Positions 25,149 through 33,860 of a stretch of DNA of 64,000 nucleotides are shown piece after piece; positions within the stretch are counted from its first letter, which is position 1; the number at the start of each line of letters is the position of its first letter. The notes beneath the pieces are model-generated. The model had not been told where the DNA came from. It was given only the letters and a program-made list of their open reading frames with translations, and did not search any database. Both the position numbers and the translations under genes were made by a program. Origin of the DNA: Hohaiivirga sp031546825 (GTDB lineage: Bacteria; Pseudomonadota; Alphaproteobacteria; Rhizobiales; Beijerinckiaceae). The DNA lies in assembly GCA_031546825.1 (NCBI GenBank), contig JAVBJU010000002.1, positions 169,942 through 233,941 on the forward strand, written 5' to 3'.

Positions 25149-25931
25149 TCAGGTGGCGTTCAATACTCGCATCGCCGCCTCATGCACCCGCCTGTCGCCT
25201 GCCGCAACCACCGTCCCGCCCTGCGTGGCCGGGCGACCATCCCAACTGGTGATGATGCCGCCTGCGCTCTCAATGATCGGGATGAGCGCAACGATATCAT
25301 GGGGCTTTAATCCGCTCTCGATGACGAGGTCGGCGTGGCCTGCGGCGACCATGCAATAAGCGTAGCAATCGGCGCTATAACGGGTGAGCCGCACGGTGCT
25401 TTCCACGGCAAGGTAGCGCTCGCGCTCAGTTTCCTGAAACAGGCGGGGGTCGGTGGTGAAGAGGGTGGCTTCTGCAAGGGAGGCGCAGGCGCGGGCCTGC
25501 AATGGGCGCGTGCCGCCGGGGCCGCGGTAGAAGGCGGTGTTACCGTCACCGAAAAAACGCTCATTTGTGAAGCCTTGCGCCATCATACCGGCCACCGGAA
25601 TGCCCTTGTGGGTCAGGCCAATCAATGTGCCCCAGGTCGGAATGCCTGAAATGAATGAGCGCGTACCGTCTATGGGGTCTAGCACCCAGACATAATCGGC
25701 ATCACCATTGGATATCCCGTATTCCTCGCCAATGATGCCGTGTTCGGGATGAGCATCGGCGATCAAGCTGCGCATGGCCGCTTCACCCGCCCTGTCCCCC
25801 TCGGTTACGGGGTCGAAAGCGCCACCGGCGGCTTTGTTGTCGGTGATGCCATCTGTGCGAAAATAAGGCGCAATTGCCTGCCCCGCCGCATGGGCGAGTT
25901 CTTGCATGAAAGGAAGAAAATCAGGATTCAT
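25149..25931 (-). CDS. hisN: histidinol-phosphatase, inositol-monophosphatase type
   Basis: A 260-residue member of the IMPase superfamily. It shows EGDRAGEAAMR, the metal site GEEYG, WVLDPIDGTRSF (D-P-I-D-G-T), and the late segment GLKPHDIVALIPIIESAGG. The GLKPHD/W-like context and length fit the HisN-type histidinol-phosphatase of alphaproteobacteria, which does the penultimate step of histidine synthesis; a general inositol monophosphatase cannot be excluded. ATG 25931 is chosen because upstream in-frame sequence covers the terminator of the neighbouring gene. Confidence 0.82.
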   Translation of the reverse strand: MNPDFLPFMQELAHAAGQAIAPYFRTDGITDNKAAGGAFDPVTEGDRAGEAAMRSLIADAHPEHGIIGEEYGISNGDADYVWVLDPIDGTRSFISGIPTWGTLIGLTHKGIPVAGMMAQGFTNERFFGDGNTAFYRGPGGTRPLQARACASLAEATLFTTDPRLFQETERERYLAVESTVRLTRYSADCYAYCMVAAGHADLVIESGLKPHDIVALIPIIESAGGIITSWDGRPATQGGTVVAAGDRRVHEAAMRVLNAT

Positions 25932-26000
25932 GGGGTGTATGGTCCATCTGCAATACGCGCCATTGTCTGGCAAGAACGCGCTGAGGGCAAGACTTGCGAT

Positions 26001-26040
26001 CCAATAAAAAAGAACGGCTGCGAAACCCCGCAGCCGTTCT
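26001..26040 (-). terminator. terminator of the second N-formylglutamate amidohydrolase gene
   Basis: Eleven-bp perfect stem AGAACGGCTGC (26011-26021) / GCAGCCGTTCT (26030-26040). On the minus strand it is followed by TTTTTATTGG. Confidence 0.93.
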
Positions 26041-26087
26041 GATCTCACCTAAACTTCAAGCCGATGGAAGACTTCTCTCATCGCCCG

Positions 26088-27050
26088 CTATTCCGCTGCG
26101 GTTGCGCCTGCCAGATCCCATTGCGAGCTTATCGTCCGGACGAGCCCGCTGAATATCTTCCAGAGATTATCCTGAACATGACCGAATTGGCGCAAAGGTT
26201 CAATCATCTCTTCGTCCATATAGAGCCCGCGACTCAGTTCTATCTGCAACGCATGACGCCCCTTGGCGGGCCTCCCGTAAAATTCGGTGATGTAGCCGCC
26301 CGCATAGGGCTTGTTACGCGCTGTCACGTAGCCCTGCGCCCGAAACGCGGCGTCCACGGCCTCCATGAGATCGTTCGCGCAGCTCGCACCGAAGCGGTTG
26401 CCAAGCACCACATCGCATTGTCTGGCGGCATCACGCGACGGCATCGAGTGGCAATCAATCAGAATCACCCGCCCGAAGCGCGCCCGCGCACGATCAAGCA
26501 GCGCGCCCAGAGCGGCATGGTAGGGGTGATGGAGATATTCAATGCGCCGCAACCCCTCCTCAACCGAGAGCCGCCGCTGGTAGATCTCGCAGCCATCGGC
26601 AACAACGCGCGGAATGACGCCGAGCCCGCTCTTCACCCGCACCGAGCGGGTATTGGCGCGCACGGGCAAAGGGCCGGAGAACAGACGTGGCTCAAGCTCG
26701 TAGGGCTCACGGTTCACATCAAGATAGGCGCGGGGGAAACGGGCGCACATGACCGGCGCGCCGAGCGCACTCATGGGGGAGAACAGCCGGTCAACAAAGG
26801 CATCTTCCGACGCCCGCAGTTCCTGCTCATCAAGCCGCGAATCCGCCACGAAATCTTTCGGGTAGAGCGCACCGGCATGGGGCACATTAAAAACGAATGG
26901 CGAGGTGAGAATCATCGGCTCGTGAATCACGAATGGCGTTGCCAATACGGTCTCAGAATCGACGATCACGCGCACGGGTCTCCACAGGCGGCCATCCCCA
27001 TATTGTAGCCGCAACACCGGTTGCGGCAAGGGCGGAAGACGCACGAGCAT
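26088..27050 (-). CDS. N-formylglutamate amidohydrolase family protein (copy 2)
   Basis: A 320-residue homologue, larger than and clearly different from the copy at 20321. It has FVFNVPHAGALYP near residue 52, RAYLDVNREPYEL near residue 107, VILIDCHSMPS near residue 195 and a C-terminal ALQIELSRGLYM. Adjacency to a cpdR-type gene, here divergent, recurs in Hyphomicrobiales. The start is uncertain; the first 45 residues may not be coding, with ATG 26915 as an alternative. A strong terminator ends it. Confidence 0.87.
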   Translation of the reverse strand: MLVRLPPLPQPVLRLQYGDGRLWRPVRVIVDSETVLATPFVIHEPMILTSPFVFNVPHAGALYPKDFVADSRLDEQELRASEDAFVDRLFSPMSALGAPVMCARFPRAYLDVNREPYELEPRLFSGPLPVRANTRSVRVKSGLGVIPRVVADGCEIYQRRLSVEEGLRRIEYLHHPYHAALGALLDRARARFGRVILIDCHSMPSRDAARQCDVVLGNRFGASCANDLMEAVDAAFRAQGYVTARNKPYAGGYITEFYGRPAKGRHALQIELSRGLYMDEEMIEPLRQFGHVQDNLWKIFSGLVRTISSQWDLAGATAAE

Positions 27051-27142
27051 TATTTTGTGCTATTTTCACCGCTTGTTTACCTACACGGTGCACAAAGAGA
27101 AACCATCTCTCTCCATGCTTTCAAGCGCAACGAAGAATCGCC

Positions 27143-27499
27143 ATGAAAATTCTCCTCGCCGAAGACGACAATGATATGCGCCGTTTTCTGGTCAAGGCCT
27201 TGCAAAGCGCGGGCTACGACGTGGCCCCTTTCGATAACGGCCTCTCTGCCTATAACCGCCTGCGTGAGGAGCCTTTTGAGCTTCTGCTGACCGATATCGT
27301 CATGCCGGAAATGGACGGCATCGAATTGGCACGCCGCGCCACCGAGCTCGACCCCGATATCAAGGTGATGTTTATCACCGGTTTTGCGGCTGTTGCCCTC
27401 AACCCGGATGCCCGCGCCCCCAAGGATGCGAAGGTGTTGTCAAAGCCCTTCCACCTGCGCGAATTGGTCAGCGAAGTCGAAAAATTGCTGGCAGCGTAA
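27143..27499 (+). CDS. cpdR: response regulator CpdR
   Basis: A stand-alone receiver domain of 118 residues. The acidic pair is at D8-D9, the phospho-acceptor at D51 (LLLTDIVMP), Thr in FITGF and Lys in SKPFHL. In Caulobacter, unphosphorylated CpdR primes ClpXP to degrade its substrates, and phosphorylation by the CckA-ChpT relay blocks this; D51 is the same residue there. The absence of an output domain and the neighbouring N-formylglutamate amidohydrolase support the call. Confidence 0.9.
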   Translation: MKILLAEDDNDMRRFLVKALQSAGYDVAPFDNGLSAYNRLREEPFELLLTDIVMPEMDGIELARRATELDPDIKVMFITGFAAVALNPDARAPKDAKVLSKPFHLRELVSEVEKLLAA

Positions 27500-27587
27500 A
27501 AAACTCCTCGCGACACGCTTGCGTCTTGGCGCGCGAGCGGCTATATCGGCCCCCACACGTGAGGAAAGACAAACGTCTTCACCTCCG

Positions 27588-27662
27588 GGGCGCATAGCTC
27601 AGCGGGAGAGCACTACGTTGACATCGTAGGGGTCGCTGGTTCAATCCCAGCTGTGCCCACCA
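27588..27662 (+). tRNA. tRNA-Val (GAC)
   Basis: A full cloverleaf can be drawn: acceptor arm GGGCGCA (27588-27594) with TGTGCCC (27652-27658, one G-U pair), and anticodon stem CTACG/CGTAG around loop TTGACAT. The anticodon GAC is at 27620-27622. The T-loop is GGTTCAATCC. The CCA end is encoded (27660-27662). Confidence 0.95.
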
Positions 27663-27714
27663 TTTTTTATCTTACCGCGGTCTCGTCGGGCCAGGTAACC
27701 AGGAGTCCGGTCTG

Positions 27715-27840
27715 ATGAAGGTCCGTAATTCACTTAAGGCGCTCGTCGCCCGCCACCGCGACAACCAGATGGTTCGCCGCAAGGGTCGTGTTTACATCAT
27801 CAACAAGACGCAGAAGCGCTTCAAGGCTCGTCAGGGCTAA
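27715..27840 (+). CDS. rpmJ: 50S ribosomal protein L36
   Basis: A 41-residue basic protein beginning MKVRNSLKALVARHRDNQ and ending KTQKRFKARQG. It lacks the four zinc-ligand Cys/His residues of the classical form, so it is the C-minus type normal in this order. AGGAG lies 9 bases before the ATG. It stands behind tRNA-Val and ends at a very strong terminator. Confidence 0.95.
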   Translation: MKVRNSLKALVARHRDNQMVRRKGRVYIINKTQKRFKARQG

Positions 27841-27867
27841 TCGCTTTTCTGTGTTAACTATTGACCA

Positions 27868-27907
27868 CGCATCCCGGGAACGCCATGTTCCCGGGATGCG
27901 TTTTTTT
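27868..27907 (+). terminator. rpmJ terminator overlapping the next start codon
   Basis: Perfect 14-bp stem CGCATCCCGGGAAC (27868-27881) / GTTCCCGGGATGCG (27887-27900) with loop GCCAT, then TTTTTTT (27901-27907). The ATG of the following TPR gene (27896) is inside the 3' arm. Confidence 0.96.
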
Positions 27908-28498
27908 GCCTTCATCACTCTGATCATGATTCTCAGTGGCTCGCCTGCTCTGGCACAACATGTGCCCGATACGAAGTCAGAATCAGCACCTGCGCCCACC
28001 CAAAAAGCCCCATCATCTGCCGAACAGCTTGACGCGCTCTATCAACGCCTGCGCACCACCACGGATGCAGACGAAGGCGCGGGCATTCTGCGCCAGATCA
28101 ACCGGCTAAATAACCTTTCCCCCTCGCCTACCGCCAGCCTGCTGATGCAGCGTGCCGGGCGATTGATGGCAGATAACGATGTGCCGCTGGCATCCGAGAT
28201 GATGGACCGGGTGGTGCAACTCGCCCCGCAATGGCCACAGGCCTGGTTCCGGCGTGCCATCGTCTTCAACCTGAGTGGTGACACCGAGCGCACGGCAATC
28301 GCACTCCTCAAAGCCTTGTCGCTCGATCCGCGCCACATGGAGGCGCTGGAAATGCTTGGCGCACTCTACGCCAACGGCGATGACGACAAAAACGCCCTCA
28401 TCGCCTTTCGAAAAGCGCTGGCGCTCTACCCGGCTTCGCCGGACTTGCAGGAGACAGTGCGCAAGCTCTCGCTGGCGGCGGACGAGCGGGCGCTATAA
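27896..28498 (+). CDS. exported TPR-repeat protein
   Basis: A 200-residue protein with a signal peptide MRFFAFITLIMILSGSPALA, a Pro/Ser-rich spacer and at least three TPR-like helical repeats (RAGRLMADNDVPLASEMMDRV, RRAIVFNLSGDTERTAIALLKAL, GALYANGDDDKNALIAFRKAL). Function is unknown, probably a periplasmic protein-protein scaffold. The ATG used lies within the rpmJ terminator stem; GTG 27851 is an in-frame alternative upstream of the hairpin. Translation therefore needs either read-through or a start inside the hairpin. No clear ribosome site is visible. Confidence 0.72.
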   Translation: MRFFAFITLIMILSGSPALAQHVPDTKSESAPAPTQKAPSSAEQLDALYQRLRTTTDADEGAGILRQINRLNNLSPSPTASLLMQRAGRLMADNDVPLASEMMDRVVQLAPQWPQAWFRRAIVFNLSGDTERTAIALLKALSLDPRHMEALEMLGALYANGDDDKNALIAFRKALALYPASPDLQETVRKLSLAADERAL

Positions 28499-28499
28499 A

Positions 28500-28527
28500 A
28501 AAAGCGCGCTCCGAAGAACGCGCTTTT
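28500..28527. terminator. bidirectional terminator between TPR gene and grpE
   Basis: Nine-bp stem AAAAGCGCG (28500-28508) / CGCGCTTTT (28519-28527). T-runs are present in both directions. Confidence 0.88.
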
Positions 28528-28550
28528 CCAAATTCACAACATCAGCGCGT

Positions 28551-29189
28551 TCACGCTTTCGGCGCGTCCTGCGCACCTGCATCGCCTTCCGCTGCAGCGG
28601 TGGCTTTTGGGCCGCCCTTGGCGACGCCGACCATGGCCGGGCGCAACACCCGCTCACCGATGGAGAAGCCGGTCTGCATCACCTGGAGAACGGTGCCCGC
28701 AGGAACGCTCGGATCGGGAATCTCAAAGATTGCCTGATGATAGTGCGGATCGAATTTCTGGTTCAGCGGCTCAAGTTTCTTGACGTTGTGCCGCTCTAAC
28801 GCATTGAGAAGATCGCGCTCGGTCAGCTCAACACCGTCGATCACACTCTTGATTGCCGGGTCGGCGGCTTCCACGATATCCTTCGGCGCAGCTTCAAGGG
28901 CGCGGCGGATATTGTCGGCCACCGTCAGCATATCTTTAGCGAAATTCGTGGTGCTGTAGACGCGGGCGTCTTGCAATTCCTTGGCGGTGCGGCGACGGAG
29001 ATTTTCCATTTCCGCGAGCACGCGCAAGAGCTTGTCCTTGGCGTCGTCCCGCTCCGCGACCAGCGCCGCAATCGGGTCAACGGCCGCATCCGGCTCTCCC
29101 TGCTCTTCGACAACGGCCTCAGGCGGCAGAATTTCTTCCGCAGGCGACGGGTTGGGGGCGGCTTCGGGGTGATGTTTGTTGTGGCTCAT
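28551..29189 (-). CDS. grpE: nucleotide exchange factor GrpE
   Basis: GrpE drives ADP release from DnaK. The 212-residue protein has an acidic disordered N-terminus, a long dimerising helix (residues 43-100, with MENLRRRTAKEL), and the beta-domain signature around FDPHYHQAIFEIPD...GTVLQVMQTGF...RVLRPAMV. The C-terminal Ala/Gly-rich tail is typical. It is the only gene on its transcript as far as seen; no clear heat-shock promoter was identified. Confidence 0.96.
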   Translation of the reverse strand: MSHNKHHPEAAPNPSPAEEILPPEAVVEEQGEPDAAVDPIAALVAERDDAKDKLLRVLAEMENLRRRTAKELQDARVYSTTNFAKDMLTVADNIRRALEAAPKDIVEAADPAIKSVIDGVELTERDLLNALERHNVKKLEPLNQKFDPHYHQAIFEIPDPSVPAGTVLQVMQTGFSIGERVLRPAMVGVAKGGPKATAAAEGDAGAQDAPKA

Positions 29190-29319
29190 AATCTCATCAT
29201 GAAGACTGAATCGGACTGGTGCTCATATTGAGGTTCCGAACCGACAAATCAAGGTTTTAGAAGTGACACAGTTGCGGCAAGTGGGAAATTTTACCGCTTT
29301 TTGGCCAGAATGCGCCCTT

Positions 29320-32052
29320 CTATTCCTCAGCACCATCATGAAAAACGTCGAGAAGCGCCCATCGAATGCTCTGCTGGCGGCCCGGATGGACAATCTTGGT
29401 GCCGGTGAGATCGGTCACGTAAAACGCATCCACCGCCTTCTCGCCATAGGTGGCGATGTGCGCCGACGCGATATTGAGATTGAGCCGACCGATGGCCGAG
29501 GTGAGGTCATAGAGCAGGCCAGGCCGATCAAGGCCGGAGACTTCCAGCACCGTCTGGCGGCTTGCCAGCGCGTTGTCGATCATCACTTCAGGCCGAATAC
29601 GGAAGGTTTTGGCCGCATGAACTGCGTGGCGCGACGACGGGCGGCGGCTTTTGACAAGGTCAGCGATGAGAATTTCGCCCTTCAGGCCGCTTTCAATGGT
29701 TTTGGCAATGCGCTCACCGCGCCGCAGCTCATCCTCATCACGTTCAAAGGCGCGGGACAGAACAATGGTATCGAGCGCCATGCCATCGGTGGTGGTGAAG
29801 ATTTTGGCATCGACAATATTCGCCCCGGCGGCAGCACAGGCGCCGGTGATGATGGTGAGAAGGCGCGGATGATCGGGGGAGATCACGAACAATTCGGTGA
29901 CGCCACGGAATGCATCGGTGGCAACTGTCGTCGCAACCGTTTCACCACTGGCCTCTGCTGCTGCCACGATCAGCGCGTGTTTGACGAGACGCGGATGCTC
30001 CACCGTGGTCCAATAGGACTTGGTGTGCCGGTCGGCATAGCGCGCAAAGGCTTCATCGCTCCACCCTGGCAGATCCGCCCGCAACCAGTCTTTGGCAGCC
30101 TCAACCCGCTGGCCGAGCTTGAGCGTCTCACCGCCGAGCACAATCTCGGTCTCATAATAAAGCGCCCGTAACAGCTCGCCTTTCCAGCCGGTCCACACCC
30201 CCTGCCCCACTGCCCTGATATCGGCAACGGTAAGGATCAGCAGAAGCCGTAACCGCTCCATGGTCTGGACGGTCGCCGCAAAATTGCGGATGGTGATGGG
30301 GTCGGACAAATCGCGCCGTTGTGCGGTATCCGACATTAGCAGGTGATAGCGCACCAGCCACACCAATGTGTCAGTTTCATTGGCATCAAGCCCGAAGCGC
30401 GGGCCGAGTTTGGCGACGATCTTTGCGCCCTCTTCCGAGTGATCCTCCGGCCTGCCCTTGGCGATATCATGCAGAAAAGCCGCGACATAAAGCGCGCGGC
30501 GGTGGTGGATTGTCTTGAACACCCCCACAGCCGTGGGATGCTCCTGGACAAGCTCGCCACGCTCGATCTCCGACATGACGCCGATGCAGCGCAGGAGATG
30601 CTCATCCACCGTGTAGTGGTGATACATATTGAACTGCATCATCGCGACGACACGGGAAAACTCCGGAATGAAGCGGCCAAGCACGCCCGCCTCATTCATC
30701 GCCCGCAGCACCACTTCCGGCGCGGCATGTTCGGTGAGGATTTCGAGGAACAGCTTGTTGGCCATCCTGCTGCGCCGCAGCGTCGGGCCGATGGTCTTGG
30801 CATTGACGGAGGCCAGTCGCTTGGCATCGGGGTGCAGCGGCAGATTGTGGCGGCCCGCAAGCCAGAACAGGCGGATGAAGTTCACCGGATCGCGTACAAA
30901 CGCTCCGGTCACCACATTGATGCGGCCATTATCCACAAAGAAGTCATCTGACTCCAAGGTGCTGTTGCGACCGCGCCGGGAGGTAGCCGTACTGCGGTTG
31001 AGCGAGGGCTTTTTCTTGGCGTGCTGTGCTTCAAGCGTTGCACATAAAGAGGCGGTGAGGTCGCCCACATCCTTGGCAATGAGAAAATAGGATTTCATGA
31101 AGCGCTCGACGGCAGAAAGACCGCTGCGGCCCTTGTAGCCCATGCGCTCGGCAATGGTCGGTTGCAGGTCGAAGGTCAGGCGCTCTTCGGCCCGGCCGAC
31201 GGCAAAGTGCATATGACAGCGCACCCGCCACAAAAATTCAGAACAGCGTGCGGCAAGTTGCGCCTCCTCCTCCATCATGCCGAGCTTAGCGAGCTTGGCG
31301 ACATCGGTGGTGCCGTAGACATATTTGACAATCCAGAACAGCGTGTGCAGATCGCGCATGCCGCCCTTGCCATCCTTGACATTGGGCTCCACCAGATAGC
31401 GCGACGCGCCGCCGACGCGGGCCACACGGTCGTCGCGCTCCCGCAGTTTAGCTTCAACGAATTCCGACTTGGTCGATTGCACGATCTCGGCGTTGAAGCG
31501 TTGTTCCATCTCATTAAACAGCGCTTGGTCGCCATAGAGGAAGCGCGCTTCCAGCAGTGATGTGCGGATGGTGATATCGGAACGGGCTTCGTGCAAACAA
31601 TCATCCACCGAGCGGGTGGCATGGCCGACCTTCAGCTTCAAATCCCACAACAGGTAAAGCATGGTTTCAACGAGCGCCTCGCCCCAGGCGGTCTGCTTAT
31701 AGGGCAGCAGGAACAGGAGATCGACATCGGAACCCGGAGCCATCAGGCCGCGCCCGTAGCCGCCAGTGGCGACCACCGCAATGCGCTCAGAACTCGACGG
31801 GTTAGACATGGCGAGAAGGCGGTGGGTGATCGCCTCATAAGCAATGGCAATCACGTTATCCATCAACGCCGAAATGCGCTCGGCGCAGGCGACACCATCG
31901 CGGTCACGAATGAGCCGCCGCTCGGCGTGAGCCCGGCCCCTCACCAGCAATTCCCTGAGTTTTGGCGTGAGTTCTTGCCGCAACTCCATGGAATCGGCGA
32001 AATGTTTCGTTCCGATGGTGTCGAGGAATGTCCTGGGGTCGGTTTTAAGCAT
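29320..32052 (-). CDS. glnD: [protein-PII] uridylyltransferase / uridylyl-removing enzyme
   Basis: GlnD modifies PII signal proteins according to glutamine level and so controls nitrogen assimilation. The 910-residue protein has the nucleotidyltransferase motif GGYGRGLMAPGSDVDLL near residues 87-103, an HD domain around residues 465-590 (HHYTVDEHLLR...AFLHDIAKGRPEDH), and two C-terminal ACT domains (about 705-790 and 820-900). Length is normal. gltBD, on the other strand nearby, makes glutamate from glutamine, so the region groups nitrogen functions. Confidence 0.97.
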   Translation of the reverse strand: MLKTDPRTFLDTIGTKHFADSMELRQELTPKLRELLVRGRAHAERRLIRDRDGVACAERISALMDNVIAIAYEAITHRLLAMSNPSSSERIAVVATGGYGRGLMAPGSDVDLLFLLPYKQTAWGEALVETMLYLLWDLKLKVGHATRSVDDCLHEARSDITIRTSLLEARFLYGDQALFNEMEQRFNAEIVQSTKSEFVEAKLRERDDRVARVGGASRYLVEPNVKDGKGGMRDLHTLFWIVKYVYGTTDVAKLAKLGMMEEEAQLAARCSEFLWRVRCHMHFAVGRAEERLTFDLQPTIAERMGYKGRSGLSAVERFMKSYFLIAKDVGDLTASLCATLEAQHAKKKPSLNRSTATSRRGRNSTLESDDFFVDNGRINVVTGAFVRDPVNFIRLFWLAGRHNLPLHPDAKRLASVNAKTIGPTLRRSRMANKLFLEILTEHAAPEVVLRAMNEAGVLGRFIPEFSRVVAMMQFNMYHHYTVDEHLLRCIGVMSEIERGELVQEHPTAVGVFKTIHHRRALYVAAFLHDIAKGRPEDHSEEGAKIVAKLGPRFGLDANETDTLVWLVRYHLLMSDTAQRRDLSDPITIRNFAATVQTMERLRLLLILTVADIRAVGQGVWTGWKGELLRALYYETEIVLGGETLKLGQRVEAAKDWLRADLPGWSDEAFARYADRHTKSYWTTVEHPRLVKHALIVAAAEASGETVATTVATDAFRGVTELFVISPDHPRLLTIITGACAAAGANIVDAKIFTTTDGMALDTIVLSRAFERDEDELRRGERIAKTIESGLKGEILIADLVKSRRPSSRHAVHAAKTFRIRPEVMIDNALASRQTVLEVSGLDRPGLLYDLTSAIGRLNLNIASAHIATYGEKAVDAFYVTDLTGTKIVHPGRQQSIRWALLDVFHDGAEE

Positions 32053-32147
32053 CAGCTTTCAAGGGGTAACGTGCGCAGAATCTGGCGCAAGGCGCGTCTT
32101 ATAACGCCTTGTCTTCGCAATGTCTTTTACGTCTTTCGGGCCATGCG

Positions 32148-33209
32148 TCAAATGGCAGCGGCCTTGGCCACTCCGATGAACTGCTCCACCTCTTCCTGCT
32201 TCGTTGCAAATGAGGTCACCAGGCGGATCATCACTTCGTCTGCCCCCACATGCACACCTTCCGGCAAACTGCGGCTCTGCCACGGATAGTAGAATGCGCC
32301 GGCGTCACGGAGCGCGGCATCAATCTGTTTTGGCAGGATGGGGAAAAGCTCGTTGGCTTCAGCGGGCCAGGGCAGACGCACGCCGGGAAGTGCGGCGAGA
32401 CCGGTCGCAAGCATTTTGGTCATTGCATTGGCGTGCCGGGCATTGTTCAGCCACAAATCATTGCCGAGATAGCCTTCGAACTGCGCGGCCAGCAGGCGGC
32501 CCTTGGACAAGGTATGACCGGAGCGCTTGCGGCGGTATTCGAGCTCGGTGGCAAGCGCCTCGTCGAAGACCACAATGGCTTCGGCTGCGAGACAACCATT
32601 CTTGCTAGCACCAAAAGACAGGATATCGACGCCGCGTTTCCAAGTCATTTCAGCGGGAGTGGTATTGAGCGCCACCAGCGCATTGGCGAAACGCGCGCCA
32701 TCCATATGCAGTGACAGCTTGTGCTCACGACACACCGCGCCGAACATGGCGATCTCGTCAAGCGTATAGAGCGTGCCCGCCTCCGTCACCTGCGACAGGC
32801 TCACCGCGTGGACCGGCATCTGGAAAGATGCTTTGGAGAGGCCCTTGATATAGGCCTCCGCCGCATCAGCCGTTATTTTGCCGCCGACACCCGGAAGCGG
32901 CGCGAGCTTTGCGCCATGCCCGAAAAACTCCGGTGCGCCACATTCATCGTTGTTGATATGCGACTCGGCATGGCAAATCGTCATGCCCCACGGCGGCACA
33001 CAGGCGGACAATGCCAATGCGTTTGCCGCCGTTCCCGTGGCCACCAGAAAAACCCGGACGCGGCGCTCGAACAACGCGCAAAATTGCTCTTCCACGCGTT
33101 TGGTGATGGCATCGCCACCATACCCGGCCAACGCGCCATCATTGGCGGCAATGAGCGCTTCGAGAACCGGAGTGCTGGCACCATAAAGATTGTCGGACCC
33201 GAAATTCAT
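32148..33209 (-). CDS. ltaE: low-specificity L-threonine aldolase
   Basis: A PLP enzyme that splits threonine or allo-threonine into glycine and acetaldehyde. The 353-residue fold-type I protein begins MNFGSDNLYGAS; it contains HMDGARFANALVAL with the cofactor-binding Asp, and the lysine in ILSFGASKNGCLAAEA. It lies 95 bases upstream of glnD on the same strand. No operon-specific feature is evident. Confidence 0.92.
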   Translation of the reverse strand: MNFGSDNLYGASTPVLEALIAANDGALAGYGGDAITKRVEEQFCALFERRVRVFLVATGTAANALALSACVPPWGMTICHAESHINNDECGAPEFFGHGAKLAPLPGVGGKITADAAEAYIKGLSKASFQMPVHAVSLSQVTEAGTLYTLDEIAMFGAVCREHKLSLHMDGARFANALVALNTTPAEMTWKRGVDILSFGASKNGCLAAEAIVVFDEALATELEYRRKRSGHTLSKGRLLAAQFEGYLGNDLWLNNARHANAMTKMLATGLAALPGVRLPWPAEANELFPILPKQIDAALRDAGAFYYPWQSRSLPEGVHVGADEVMIRLVTSFATKQEEVEQFIGVAKAAAI

Positions 33210-33860
33210 GGAAAGTGCCCCTCGCGCGTCGTTATTGAACCAGCCATGGATTGCCCCAGCGGCGGTTTAGGAAAACCTGGCGTAAATGGTATCCCATCAG
33301 CGCTTGGCGCACCAGTCCATCGGAGACCCAGACGTGCGGGCCGCGAAACATCCTCCTATTTGGAGGCTGATATGGGGCGTTTCCATGCCATACTTTTGTA
33401 TCATTTATTGCGCAACAAAACACCTGCGCGCAATCTTCTTCCAAATTTTTCTAAAAAGGGCTTGTTTCGAATTTAGAAATCTGCCAACTTGGCTGAGTTA
33501 GGACAGCGATGCTGTCCCATTGCTGCGCGAAACCGCGCAAAACCAGAGGTTTTTCGATGTTTCGTCCCACAGGTTTGCGCCTGACGAATACGAAACGAAC
33601 GACCGAGCCAGCCACCCGAAAGCGGGTGGCGCGGGACAATCGCGGCTGATGCCCGAAAAGCCCGCAAGATCCGGTGACAGCGCCCGGATCAAAAGCAGAC
33701 GGCGGGCATGAAAAGATATTCTTCCTCAAAATGAGGCTCTGGAAATCCCGCCGAAACCGTGCCCTAAGGCCTGCGCCGCAATGGTGCGGAACCGAAGGGG
33801 ATCACAGGTGTTTGCAGCTAACACCCGCCCAGTATGAAGCATGGCGAGATGAGGTCGACA
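33210..33860 (+). promoter_or_regulatory. long structured leader region of gltB
   Basis: About 650 bases without a credible gene. Between 33501 and 33709 many perfect inverted repeats follow one another: GGACAGC/GCTGTCC (33501-33517), TGCGCG/CGCGCA (33524-33539), AAAACC/GGTTTT followed by T (33539-33554), GCCACCCG/CGGGTGGC with loop AAAG (33611-33630), GATCCGG/CCGGATC (33668-33690), and an enclosing ATGCCCG/CGGGCAT (33649-33655 with 33703-33709). This looks like a folded RNA leader for gltBD, perhaps with an attenuator near 33540. I do not recognise it as a known riboswitch class. Confidence 0.5.

Noticed and set aside
27561..27715. Integration site at tRNA-Val
   Set aside because: The tRNA is followed directly by rpmJ; there is no integrase or duplicated tRNA 3' end nearby.
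29263..30171. 302-residue plus-strand frame opposite glnD
   Set aside because: Shadow of the glnD ACT-domain region; no ribosome site or domain.
33451..33729. Several 60-90 residue frames on both strands in the gltB leader
   Set aside because: They overlap each other and the inverted repeats, with no ribosome sites or known domains. I treat the region as structured RNA, though a small protein is not excluded.
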